A stretch of 64,000 nucleotides of DNA from Globodera rostochiensis (taxonomy: Eukaryota > Nematoda > Chromadorea > Rhabditida > Heteroderidae): NCBI GenBank assembly GCA_018350325.1, contig JAEVLN010000003.1, forward strand, positions 1,907,214-1,971,213. Direction: 5' to 3'. A program made the position numbers and the translations under genes. This document shows positions 12,185 to 23,900 of this stretch, piece by piece. Position 1 is the stretch's first letter. Each line of letters opens with the position of its first letter. Under the pieces are notes generated by a model. The model was not told the origin of the DNA. It was given only the letters and a program-made list of their open reading frames with translations, and ran no database searches.

Positions 12185-14352
12185 GCTTACTGGGTTCTCT
12201 TTTTTTATTGTATTAAAACAAACAAACAAAAACAATACTTAAAATAATTGTATTAAAAACAACAAAATGCATTGTTTGACGAATTGCCCCCCCCCCCTTT
12301 CATGCTTCCCCCCCCCCCAATTTCATGCTTTCCCCCCCCCCTTCATGTACGTGAGTGCCCCCCCTCCCCCGCCAGTCCATCTCCCACAATTAAACCTTAG
12401 CCAAACACTTTCAAATTCTGCTGCTCCCGTCGCCCGTCGCCCCCTTTCCGCTCAATTTGCTCTCCGATCATTTCTTCTCCCCCCCCCCCATTCTATGCTC
12501 TTCCAATCACCACGATTCGCTTTTATACGCTAATTGCAACAAACATCCCTTCCACCATCTCCCAAATCACTTCACCTCCCCCCACATTCTCTTTTATTCA
12601 TCCATTCATCCGAATAAAAAAGCTATGCTAGATGAAGAATGAATGGATAGGAAGCACAACGGGGGGGGGGGGGGGGGCTCTATTTGTTCACGTTCCAATT
12701 GCCGGGGGGGGGGGTATTTTCATTTCCCCCCCCCCTCCTCCTTTTTGTATATTCCAGCTAAAGAAGGTTTCCCCACCTGCAGATCACAAAGCTAGTCAAT
12801 TTGCCAATTTATGTCTCACAATCTTTCTTTTTCTTCTCTTCCTTTGCTGCTTCTTCTTTTCATGGGGCATTCTTCCAACTTCTGCCTCCTCATCCTGTTC
12901 TGTTTATTCCTCTTCATCCCAAACCTTCTGGCCATAATCCTCCGCCATCCCCCCCTCCGGCGTTTTTCGTTTTGCTTTCCTTTCTCTTCCATTCCGAACA
13001 AACTTTGCATTTCAATTCTCCAATTTTTGGCTCATTTTTGGCTTCATTGTTCCCTTCTCTCCATTCTGTCACTATCTTTTTTCGCTTATTCCTCCAAGTG
13101 CCAAAATCGAACATTTCACGTCCTTTTGGCATTTGATGCCAAAATGAAGGAATTCCGCCGTTTGGCCTTCTCCCAATTTATTTCGCTTGTTTATTCTTCT
13201 GACGCCATGCAAAGTTTACGCCCCCCCCCAATAGCTCAAACAAAAACCGCCGCGCCGGCCAAATTCCACGGCCGGTTCTGGCCATAATTCTCGGCCATTT
13301 CCCCTCCCCCGCCCCTCTCAGTTTCTTCCTTCGAGCCCCCCCCCCCTCCCCCCCCCTTTCAGTTGGTTGGTTACCTTCCCCCCCCCCGGCGACTAACCGA
13401 CCCAAAAAACAAATTTTGTTTTCTTTGTAAACACTTCTCTTTAGTTTAAGCATTGATCAAGTCCCCTCCCCCCCCCCGGCGCTCCCTTTGTGTTCATTCT
13501 TGGCCGGTTCATTTCCGGATTTACCCCTTCTCCCCCCCCCCATCCGTCCGCCATTTCTTTTATTTTCTTCACAGCAAGCCGTTCAATTTTTTTGAATCCA
13601 ATAAATTGCAATTTTCTGTTTTTTTATTGCTTCTGTTTCTTTTTAAAGTGACTAATGCCCAATCAATGATCGATTCGGAGTTAAAGCATTGTAAGCCTTT
13701 CGAAAGCCTTTGACTATTGACAGTTGGCTACCGCACTGCTCGAGGGCAATTCCTTGGTTTTCCTCTTTCAGCCTCCCCTTCCGCCCATCGATCTCACACC
13801 CCCCCCCCCCCCCCTCCCGACCCCCCCCCCCCCCACTTGGCTTCTTCTGCTGATCTGGCTAACCCCGTTCCCATTCAATTGCCCACACCCCATTAGCCGC
13901 CTGCCTGTGACGGCGGCAGGGAATGCTCTTGGCCAATTCCCGACAACCCGCCCAATCAATTTAGCTCGGGTTTAAATGGACGGCCGATCTGATCCTTTTT
14001 CTCGCCAAGTTTTATATTCCCCCCTCCCCTCCACTCCCCCCCCTCCTCTCCCCCCCCCCCTCCCCCCTCCCCCTCCCCCCCGTCGGCGACATTCGACCAG
14101 CCGATCGGTCGGAGAATCAAATCATTCGACCATTTGGCCTTGTGCCCATCCTTCTGACTGGTGGCAGTCGCGGCTAATTCCGTTGTGCCCATTGCTTTAT
14201 GAGCTGACCTCCCCCAACTTTCCCTCCCTCCAATGCGCCCATTTGTTTTCACCGATGTTGAACCCTCCGAAGTCGAAGTTGGGTAGTCAAAGTCAACAAA
14301 TGGCACGCCCTCAAAGTGTTCTTTCTGTCCAATGCTTTCATTTCCACTTCAG
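12185..14352. other. Spacer or long intron between the two tensin halves
   Basis: AT-rich sequence with AATAA-type elements follows the stop at 12184, then comes pyrimidine- and poly-C-rich DNA with no homology to proteins. A good acceptor (CCACTTCAG) ends at 14352. The spacer is either a long intron of one tensin gene or an intergenic region containing the promoter or trans-splice site of the SH2/PTB unit. Confidence 0.5.
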
Positions 14353-14385
14353 CTAACATCGCTTTCCACACTTTTGTCCCCTAAA

Positions 14386-17300
14386 ATGGCCCAATGCTCG
14401 GATGGCAATGACCGATTTGCCAATGCCGGCGTTCGCTGCATTCCGATCATTGCCAACATTTCGTTGGACGGACTCCCAAAAATACTTGGCCTTGTCATTG
14501 CCCCTCAACCAAAGTCCGAATTCAAATTCGAATGCGTGGAGAGCACATTCATTCTGCTGGAGGACGAACAGCCGGACAGCGAACGATCGTCAACAGCTGC
14601 AGAAGTGACAGATACCATCGATGTGGAAGTGGAGGAGGAAGTAACGCTCAGAGTGTTTAAAGGCGCGGGGACCGACATCGACACGATCGAGGAGGAGGAG
14701 GAGCCTCTAGAGGAGTGGCACAACGATGAGGAGGAGAAGGAGGAAGAACGGGAGGAGGAGAAGAAAAAGGAGAGAGTGGAAGAGAAGGAGGAAGAACGGA
14801 AGGAGGAGGAGAGAGTGGAGGAGAAGAAGGAAGAACGGGAGCAGGAGGAGAGAGTAGAGGAGAAGAAGGAAGCGCGATGGGAGAGAGTGGAAGAGAAGAA
14901 GGAAGAACGGAAGGAAGAACGAGAGGAGGAGGAGAAGAAGGAGGAGGTAATCGGAGTTGGGATAAAGTTGCAGAAGAAGAGGGATGAAGAAGCCAAAGTT
15001 GTGTCCAATTGTTTCGGTGAAGGAAGAATAACGCAAAGGCATCAACGCATTGTGATGGAAGTTCGGGAAGAAACTGAGGAAAGGAAGAAGTTGGCATTAC
15101 CATCGTCGCCAATGCCCGTTTCGGAGGAAAATACATCCAGAACAGTTAGCATTGTCAACGAAGTGCAGGCTTCCACCTCCAAGGTGGAGACCACCGTTTG
15201 GGGGGAAAGGACAGTGCAGGATGACGACCGGACGGAACCCGTCATTGCTCTCACAATCAGACCCGCCAAAGACCAACAAGTTCGAGCTGTACACGTTCGT
15301 CAGAGGATGGCGGAGAATGGGGGGACGTTCGAAGAGGAGACGCCGTTTTTGCAGTTGGAGACGAGTCACAGCGTGTGGAAGGGAGACGAACAGATGGTGA
15401 AGATGAGCGGAGCGGAAGAAAGGCGGAAGTTGGCGGAGGGGGAAGCGATGTTGAGGGAATTGTTGGAGGAGCACGTTGACGGCACGAGGCAGACGAAGCA
15501 GGATCAGAACCAACAGCAGCAGCAGCAGCAGCAGCAGCAGATCAGTCGAAATGTCGTGATCCAGCGACAAAACTTTTTCAGTGAAAATCAGCTGCAACAG
15601 CAACCGGAGACAAATAATGTGCAGATTGTGCACGTTCAAGTGCAACAGAAGGAGCAGCAGCAGCCCTTTCGGCACGACGGACTGTACACTCTCCTCAATA
15701 AAAATAACTTTGAACACAATTCGGCATCGGCTTCCGACAATAGCCACCGACCTGCTGCTGCCGGTGCCGAACAGAACGGCGGCGGGTTGTCCTCGTTGGT
15801 CGTCCGATCGCCCGGCCCCCACTCGCCCTTCGGGTTGGAGCCACCGGAGGACGACGAGTGGAGGCTGTCCCCGAAAACTTTGAGTCGGATAAAGCGACTA
15901 AATGTTGTGATGGAGACGGATGGGAAAGGTGCGGCGGCGAGGGCATTTCATCGAACGCATAAATTGAACAAAAATAAAATTTACAAAAATGCTAAAAATG
16001 CTCTGCAAATCAAATATTATATAGGGATTTTTTACCGGAAATTTTGTTTTATTGTTCAGACGGTGCCGAAGTGATCCACCACCATCCGGTGTTCGTCAAA
16101 GACACCTCCCGCTACTGGTATAAGCCGACCATCAGCAGGGAAGAAGGTCAGTCTTTCTGCCAGCCAACAAATCAGTACCGATCGGTGATCTGATCCAAAT
16201 CAAATCCCTCAAGCAATCGCAATGCTGAAGAGCAAACCCCCGGGCACTTTTATCGTCCGCGACAGCAATTCCTTCCCCGGCGCCTTCGGTTTGGCGCTGA
16301 AAGTGACACAACCCCCCGCGGGGGTGCCCTCTTCCGGTTAGTTTACCCACACCTTAGTTTGGAAAGTGCCATCACTTCCCCATTCAGGGGATGGCAATGA
16401 ACTGGTCCGGCACTTTCTGATCGAACCTTCGCCGAAGGGCGTCCGCCTGAAGGGCTGTTCCAATGAGCCCGTCTTTGGCACTTTAGCTGCCCTCGTCTAC
16501 CAGCACTCGATCACTCCTCTTGCGCTGTAATGTTTCATTGTCCGGTCCGATCAGATTCTGTCATTTTCTATAGACCCTGTCGTCTGATCCTTCCCGATTT
16601 CGACCCCGCTGCCACCCCCGAGCATCTCAACTCCAACCAGGCTCTGCTGGAGAGGGGCGCAGGTCGGCACACTGAGGGGCTTCTCCAAATATCAATTGCT
16701 TAATCGCCAAGTTCAGCCTGCAACGTCACCTATTTGTGTTCGGTGGACACCGAATCTCTGACGGGCCCCGAGGCACTCCGCCGCTCAACTTCCAATTGCT
16801 TCGAACTGCTCCAAAGGCGCGAGCTGCGAGCGGTTTCTGTGCATTTCAAAGTCTCCTCGCAGGGCATCACTCTGACGGTGATTCGGCATTTAAATTGTTA
16901 CGATTTAAAACAAAAGTTATTTAATGGAATTCGAACGTCCAATTCAGTCCTGCTGTCTGAACTTACCTCTCATTTCTGTTTAGGACAACACGCGGTCGAT
17001 GTTCTTCCGACGCCATTACCCTGGCAATAAAGGTGCCGAACCCAATTATAATTAATTACCTATTAACTTTTCTTTACTTTGTCATGCCAATTCACAAATT
17101 AGTGACCTTCGCTGGCATTGACCCGGAAAGTCGCGTGTTCGACAATAACAACGTGTCCCAATTGCCCCCGACGTATGTCCGCCAGGTAAATAAATGCCAA
17201 AAAAAACATTCGTTCCCCTCAAAAACTCATTCAGGCGCCGATTTTTGGCTTCGTCGCGCGCAAAAGTGAGGTGGCCGACCACAGCGGCAGTGTGGAGAAC

Positions 17301-17648
17301 GCGTGCCATCTTTTTGCCGAACTTGACCCAGGCAATTCTTTCTGTTTATGGCCAGCAGAATTGCTACTCAAACAAACAAACAAATTTATGAAAAAAGAAC
17401 AATTAAATAAGTTAAGAAAATTTGATAAAAATATGTATTTGGGCATAAAGTGTGAGTTGTCGCAATTCTGTTTTGGAGATTTGCGTATTACGCATTCGGA
17501 CAAATCGCCGTCGCTTTGTTTCTTTCTAATCACTTTTCTGCTTTCAGATCAGCCGGCTTCAGCCGTCGTCAGATTCATCACCAACGTTATGATGCCCGTC
17601 GGAAGAGCGCAACTCCATCAAATTCACCAAAATGTTAACACGCGATGA
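14386..17648 (+). CDS. tns-1: Tensin, C-terminal half (SH2 and PTB domains)
   Basis: Exons 14386-15928, 16060-16146, 16214-16336, 16388-16526, 16574-16662, 16717-16877, 16984-17032, 17103-17185, 17235-17331 and 17548-17648 give 823 residues in frame. Residues 1-514 are low complexity: a Glu/Lys/Arg-rich segment likely to be coiled, then Gln runs. The SH2 domain begins with [16 protein letters not shown]. Its phosphotyrosine-binding Arg is residue 559 in FIVRDSNS, and it includes [20 protein letters not shown]. The PTB domain follows ([18 protein letters not shown] to [11 protein letters not shown] and [10 protein letters not shown]). This SH2-PTB order is diagnostic for tensins and binds integrin tails and phosphotyrosine partners. 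The last intron starts with GC if homology is followed. The ATG at 14386 sits 33 bases after an acceptor whose phase also fits the exons ending at 8400 or 10949, so a full-length product with the PTP half is possible. Confidence 0.9.
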
Positions 17649-18428
17649 CTAACAAACAAAGCCCAGCGGACTTTCCCCCCCCCCCCCCCCCCCCCGCCCT
17701 TTTAGGGGGACAGTGTACAGTATCCCCCCACCCTCACCGACAGTACCTTTCACTCTCGTTACAGTATCGCCTCATAGCGAAAAGTTTCCCTTCCGTGCCG
17801 CTCTGATTCGCTCATTGGACCCTTCCTTTCTCCATAAATCAAATCTCGCATCATCCCATTTTAATAAACCATCCAATTAATTTTAACCCTTTCATTCATT
17901 CATTGTAAGCATTTCGCTAACTTTCTCCACCAATGCCTTCTAATCGGAGAAGTTTCTTTCATCTTCTCAAAATTTAAATTGAAGAACAAATAAATGTTTA
18001 AACCTTTTTTTGTGGGAAAGCATTTCGTTTAAACTTTAAAAGTATGCAATTTAAATCTTTGGCTGTTTTCAACTTTCCGCTTCAAAGACGCCCTTTCACC
18101 GCCGCTGGCCGTTGTTATGGCAATGGCATTTTGTTCCACTGATTATCCCCGGCGGGCTTTTCGCCCACCAAGCCGTTTTCACAGTGTCTGCTAATTTGCA
18201 TACTTTTGCCCCAATTGGCGAACTTTCTCACCTCTTCCCATCCCCAAATTCCCATTTTAACCCAAAAGTGCCATCGGATGAGTTTTTTAATTAATTAATG
18301 AATGACCCACCAAATCGGTCGCTGCAGTGAATGGGAAATTGTGTGGGCGGATTCAAGCGGAGGACGCATCGAATTGCGCCATGGAAACGGAATAAGTCGG
18401 TCGAAGATTCGATCATTTGTTTTTGATA
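17649..18428. other. Intergenic region between tensin and arl-13
   Basis: It contains a C homopolymer just after the tensin stop, an AATAAA-type signal near 17860-17870 that may end tensin transcripts, and AT-rich DNA. No gene or structured RNA is visible. Confidence 0.5.
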
Positions 18429-18603
18429 TGTCCCTCCGGGGAAATTAAAATGTTTCACTAAAAGAGTCATTATCTTTTTGTGCCAATCACTGATAGAGTA
18501 CAAAATGCCGTGATCTGTCCCTCCGGGGGAAATTAAAATGTTTCACTAATAGAGTCATTATCTTTTTGTGCCAATCACTGATAGAGTACAAAATGCCGCG
18601 ACA
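18429..18603 (+). promoter_or_regulatory. 88-bp tandem duplication of the arl-13 start region, with a minimal uORF
   Basis: The segment beginning TGTCCCTCCGG and running through the start codon occurs twice (18429-18515 and 18516-18603) with only a few differences. In the upstream copy ATG-CCG is followed directly by TGA (18505-18513), so it encodes only Met-Pro. In the downstream copy ATG-CCG continues into the GTPase frame. Both starts have the same AAA context, so the upstream one could act as a minimal uORF if transcripts begin far enough 5'. The transcript start is not visible. Confidence 0.75.
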
Positions 18604-20229
18604 ATCAAAACAGTTTAGGCCTATTGTGCTCTGTTTGCTCGGCATTGACGGGGCCGGCAAGACGACCATTGTCAAGGCACTTCAAGGAGGTCGGCGGCTT
18701 GCCAGAATTGAGAGAGAATCGGGCTTTGGACAACTCCATTAAGCAGTAAATGATAAACCCGGCACTTTCAGAGGATTTTGGAACCGTTCACGCCACCGTC
18801 GGCTTTTCCAGAGCGGAGTTGCGCGTCCAAAAGTACCGCATCACTGTGTACGACCTGGGAGGATCGGCGCGGATTCGCGAAATATGGCCCATTTACTTTG
18901 CCGAGGTTTAAAAATGCTTTTAAAGGACACAAATTGTGCCTGCCCATTAGTTTAATCGATTGACTTAATTCCTTCAGGTGTTTGGCGTTGTGTACGTTAT
19001 GGATGCGAGTGCCGCTAGTCGAATCAGTGAGAACAAAAAAATGGTCGATTCTTTGGTTGGACTGCCCGACCTCCACGGCAAGCCCATCCTGTTTCTGCTC
19101 AACAAAAAGGACCTTCCTGAGGTGGTTCAATACTTCCGATGGCACAAATGCCCGCCCACTCCCTCCCTTTAGGCTCTTGACGAAATGCAATTCTCTGAAA
19201 GATTTAATCTGCACGCGATGGCCAAGTCGAACAAAACGGACATCCGAGTGGTCTGAACCCTTTGGGGTAACTTTAATAATATTCCGAAAGTTTAGGAGGG
19301 AGTGTGCGCAGTGAAAGGGACCGGAAAAGAGATTGATGAAGTCTCGAGATTGATTGGGTTGGTTGGTCTGCTGTAACGGTTAAACGTTTAAGGTTATTGT
19401 GGAGGGGCTGGAGTGGCTGATCGAGAAGGTTCTGGACAACTATGACAACATTTCCAAGGAGGTCGGCAAGGCGTTGAAGGCGCTGAAGGAACGGCAGGCC
19501 CAGGAACGGCTGGAAAGGCAGCACCGGTTGGCACTAAGGTAAGTAGATGCCGAAAGGATTATTTCAATGAGTTGGCCGATAAGTGCGTCCAAAGAGAGCC
19601 CCGAGGCGGTGGGAACTCCGGTAGATCAGCATGAGCGGGAATGTGAAGAACAGAGAAAGGAAGAGCGGAAGGAGGACGGCACAGACGGGGAAGGGCGGGA
19701 CGAGAACGGCACAGAGTTGGAAGAGCGGGAGGAGGACGACGGCACAGTGAGGGAAGAGCGGGAGGAGGATGGCGCAGGGACTTTGGCACAGAACGGAGTG
19801 GCGGTACTGCGACCCGGGCGTAAATTTAACCTTATCTCCGTAATTATTCAACCAAACCAAACAACTCAAGGAGCCGCAAACGGAGGAATTGATTACGGAG
19901 TGTTCGAGATCAGCGACCTAAATGGGGGAGGAAGGGTAAATGAGGCGACTACAACGGACGATGAAGAGGGAGGAGGAGGAGGAGACGGAGGAAGGGAAAA
20001 GGGAAAGGAAGAGAAGGAAAGAGGGAAAGGAGCGGAAGAAAGGGACGAAAAGGGCGGAGGAACAGAAGAAAGAGGAGGAGGAGGAGGAGGAGGAGGGCAA
20101 CGAAGAGTTGGGGCTCTAGTCGAAATTGAGATGAGTCAAACCGGCGGCGGCACGAGGGAAGGAAGTGGCGGCAGCGGAAGTTTTGCTCGTCAGCGAGATG
20201 GGCACGCATTAGCGGCTTCTGACTTCTGA
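18593..20229 (+). CDS. arl-13: ARL13-type ciliary small GTPase
   Basis: Exons 18593-18689, 18772-18905, 18978-19121, 19173-19250, 19296-19340, 19393-19538 and 19584-20229 give 429 residues, close to human ARL13B. The G domain has the P-loop GIDGAGKTT, the switch II motif DLGGSARIREIW (no catalytic Gln, as in ARL13 proteins) and the G4 motif NKKD. It is followed by the ARL13 signature helix (VEGLEWLIEKVLDNYDNI, then a Gln/Glu/Arg coiled coil). In other animals ARL13B acts at the ciliary membrane as an exchange factor for ARL3. The N-terminus is short and lacks the usual palmitoylated Cys pair. The tail is an acidic Glu/Gly/Arg-rich segment without a clear proline-rich region or RVxP ciliary motif. 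It lies downstream of tensin on the same strand, about 0.9 kb away, too far for a typical operon. Confidence 0.88.
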
Positions 20230-20943
20230 AGTCAGAAGTTGCAGCAGCAACTGAGTCCTCTCTTCGGTTCTGTTGAATGATTTGAGACTTTGGCGGCCAA
20301 TGAATTACGGGCAAGGTCAATGCAGCTCGGCCTAATTCAATACCATTGATTACAACGATTGAAAAACGGCTAACAATTACGATCAGACACCCGAGTAAAA
20401 GCTTTCTGATTTGGAGCTTTCGAACAGCCGCTAAAATTGTTAAATTTTATGATCGACGGCACTGAATTATACCCCTCCTCTGTCCTCAATTCATTCTCGC
20501 GCCATCTTTTTTTAATCAATTTCGTCCATTGTTGTAAATGTTTTCAAATGTTTCCTTTTTCTTAAATAATATTTTATTCTATGCCTTTACGGGGAAAAGC
20601 GGATCAGTGCTCTTCAGCGTTTTGCTTTCTAAGAAAAGTGAAAGCAAAACGGTCGCCCGACGGCGTCGGCTGTTTGAAGTGGAGAGCTTTGAACGGCCCG
20701 CCCGCCCTCCCACAGAGCGTTCATTCTTTTTGACCAAATTTCGATGATCTGTGGCGGGCGGGCGGATCAGACCAAAATTGTGACATTGAAATTGATGGAA
20801 GTGAATGAATGAAGAATAGAAGAGAAAAGGAAGTTTAAATCTAACAATTTGGATCAAACGATTGAACAAAAAACGGAAAAGGGCCGTAAAGACCAAATTT
20901 GGCTCTGATCATGCATTCGAACTGATCGATCGGATCGAGCGGA
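20230..20943. other. Gap between the convergent arl-13 and ground-like genes
   Basis: Immediately after the arl-13 stop is a short palindrome (GACTTCTGAAGTC). The rest is unremarkable AT-rich DNA shared as 3' flank by two convergent genes. No gene seen. Confidence 0.5.
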
Positions 20944-23900
20944 TCAGTCTTCCCACGTAAGTGAATGCCGGTTGCCCACCCTCAGCTGACAATTTCGTTT
21001 GCCGTACCAATTCACATAGGCGAATTCGTTGTTGGACACGATGGAGTTGAAGCGCCCGCCGAACTTAGCGGCAGCTTCGCTCTCAATTCTTCGCGCGGCT
21101 TTCAAATTGTCCGAGCCGGATTCCAACGAACTTTCCACGATTTTTCTAAACCCGGCACGGTTTAACAAATTCGTTTGTGATCGATTTCTCCAAGCAGTTC
21201 AATTTTTAACCATTTTGGCACGAATTTTGTGCTGTGAATGCCTTGCCAACCTCAAATCGCGATCCTCACAGTTGTGGTCCGATTCAGTTGCCTCCGAATC
21301 CTTCGCTGCCGCTTCGTCCTCGTAGTTCTCGACCGTCTCGCCGCCCTCCTCTGTTTGCTGATGATGTTCTTCCGGCCGATTGTTCGCCATTTCGTAGGGA
21401 TTTTCCGCAAACGGCGCCTCTTCCGCCACCGTCGGCGTCGTCGGTTTCAGCGCATCGTTCTGTTCTTCCGTCGATGAAGTTGGAGGAGGTGAAGAAGAAG
21501 GCGATGTCGTCGGTGGCGGAGGCGGAGGAGGTTGGGGAGGTGAGTAAGCTGTTGGTGGTGGTGGGGGAGGAGGGGGGAGAGGGGGAAGCGAAGGGAGCGG
21601 CGGCTGCTCCGCGGGCGGAAGCGGCGGAACGGTCGAGCCTATCGACACAAACGAAGGCGGCACGGTCTCTTGCACAGCTTCGTGCTCTCTGTTTAAGTCT
21701 TCATAATTCTCGATTCCCTCTCCGTCCACCATTGGCACTTCATTGCCAACGGATGGCACTTGTGCCGTCGGAAGACCAATTTCTTCAGCTTAACCCATGT
21801 GGTTGTTGTTAATGGCATAAGCGACCTGAAACTTAACGGTTTTGCGCTTGGGGTAACGGCATTTGCTCTGGGGAAGGCTCTCCTGGCGCAGCGGAAGGAG
21901 CAAAAGGCAAAGGACTTGGAAGGGATTCGCCGCCTCTGTTTTCGCACGACTGTCCGGGCTCACAAGGTTGTAGCTGTGACTGTGGCTGTGCTGCTTGAGA
22001 TGCAATCGACGGACTCCCCGGGGGCACGCAACTCTCAGCAGAACTGGACTCGCACGGCTCGCTGGGCAGTGGAGGGGGAACGGAACCAAAGGAATCACCT
22101 TGACAAAGCTGAAAAGGCAATTTTGGAGCTTTCTGAAGAAACGGACCATTTCTCTGTTTCCGTTCCCTCTGGGAGGAGACGGAGGAGTACAGCCACCCTA
22201 AATGATGTTTTTTTAAAACAAGCCAATGTTTATTACCGCACAATTAGATGGTTGATTACGGTCACCTCCACAAGAATGGTCTGAAAATAACACTTGACAA
22301 GAAAGCCACCTCTTTGAACACACTTACCACCCTGGCACCCTCCTTGGCATCCTCCTCCTCCTTGGGGACTTCCTCCATTCTGGCACCCTCCTCCTTGGGG
22401 ACTTCCTCCATTCTGGCACCCTCCTCCTTGGGGACTTCCTCCATTCTGGCACCCTCCTCCTTGGGGACTTCCTCCATTCTGGCACCCTCCTCCTTGGGGA
22501 CTTCCTCCATTCTGGCACCCTCCTCCTTGGGGACTTCCTCCATTCTGGCACCCTCCTCCTTGGGGACTTCCTCCATTCTGGCACCCTCCTCCTTGGGGAC
22601 TTCCTCCATTCTGGCACCCTCCCCCTTGTACACACCCTCCTCCTCCATTCTGGGATCCTCCTGCTTGGACAGACCCTCCTCCACGTTGGTGCCCTCCCCC
22701 TCCGGTACACCCTCCATTCTGGCACCCTCCTCCTGCTCCTCCTTGTACACAACCTCCTGCTTCGGTGCATCCTCCGTTTTGACATCCTCCTGCTTGGGCA
22801 GACCCTCCATCACCCTGGCACCCTCCTCCTTGGGGACTTCCTCCATTTTGGCACCTTCCTTGGCATCCTCCTCCCTGTACACACCCTCCTCCACCTTGGC
22901 ACGCTTTTGATTTTCCATGGCATCCCTCTGCATGGCTACCTCCTTGTACGTGTCCTCCGCCGAGGCATGCTTCTGTTTGTACACATTCTGCCCCTCCCTG
23001 AGATCCGCAACCTTGGCATCCTCCTCCTTGGCATGCTCCTCCCTGGCATCCTCCTCCTCCTTGGGGACTTCCTCCATTCTGGCACCCTCCTCCTTGGGGA
23101 CTTCCTCCATTCTGGCACCCTCCTCCTTGGGGACTTCCTCCATTCTGGCACCCTCCTCCTTGGGGACTTCCTCCATTCTGGCACCCTCCTCCTTGGGGAC
23201 TTCCTCCATTCTGGCACCCTCCTCCTTGGGGACTTCCTCCATTCTGGCACCCTCCTCCTTGGGGACTTCCTCCATTCTGGCACCCTCCTCCTTGGGGACT
23301 TCCTCCATTCTGGCACCCTCCTCCTTGGGGACTTCCTCCATTCTGGCACCCTCCTCCTTGGGGACTTCCTCCATTCTGGCACCCTCCTCCTTGGGGACTT
23401 CCTCCATTCTGGCACCCTCCTCCTTGGGGACTTCCTCCATTCTGGCACCCTCCCCCTTGTACACACCCTCCTCCTCCATTCTGGGATCCTCCTGCTTGGA
23501 CAGACCCTCCTCCACGTTGGTGCCCTCCCCCTCCGGTACACCCTCCATTCTGGCACCCTCCTCCTGCTCCTCCTTGTACACAACCTCCTGCTTCGGTGCA
23601 TCCTCCGTTTTGACATCCTCCTGCTTGGGCAGACCCTCCATCACCCTGGCACCCTCCTCCTTGGGGACTTCCTCCATTTTGGCACCTTCCTTGGCATCCT
23701 CCTCCCTGTACACACCCTCCTCCACCTTGGCACGCTTTTGATTTTCCATGGCATCCCTCTGCATGGCTACCTCCTTGTACGTGTCCTCCGCCGAGGCATG
23801 CTTCTGTTTGTACACATTCTGCCCCTCCCTGAGATCCGCAACCTTGGCATCCTCCTCCTTGGCATGCTCCTCCCTGGCATCCTCCCTCCTGACATCCTCC

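Noticed and set aside
22262..23815. 517-residue Glu/Lys-rich minus-strand frame as a separate gene
   Set aside because: It overlaps the ground-like exon in another frame and has no unique N- or C-terminal domain or splice support. Kept only as a finding about dual openness.
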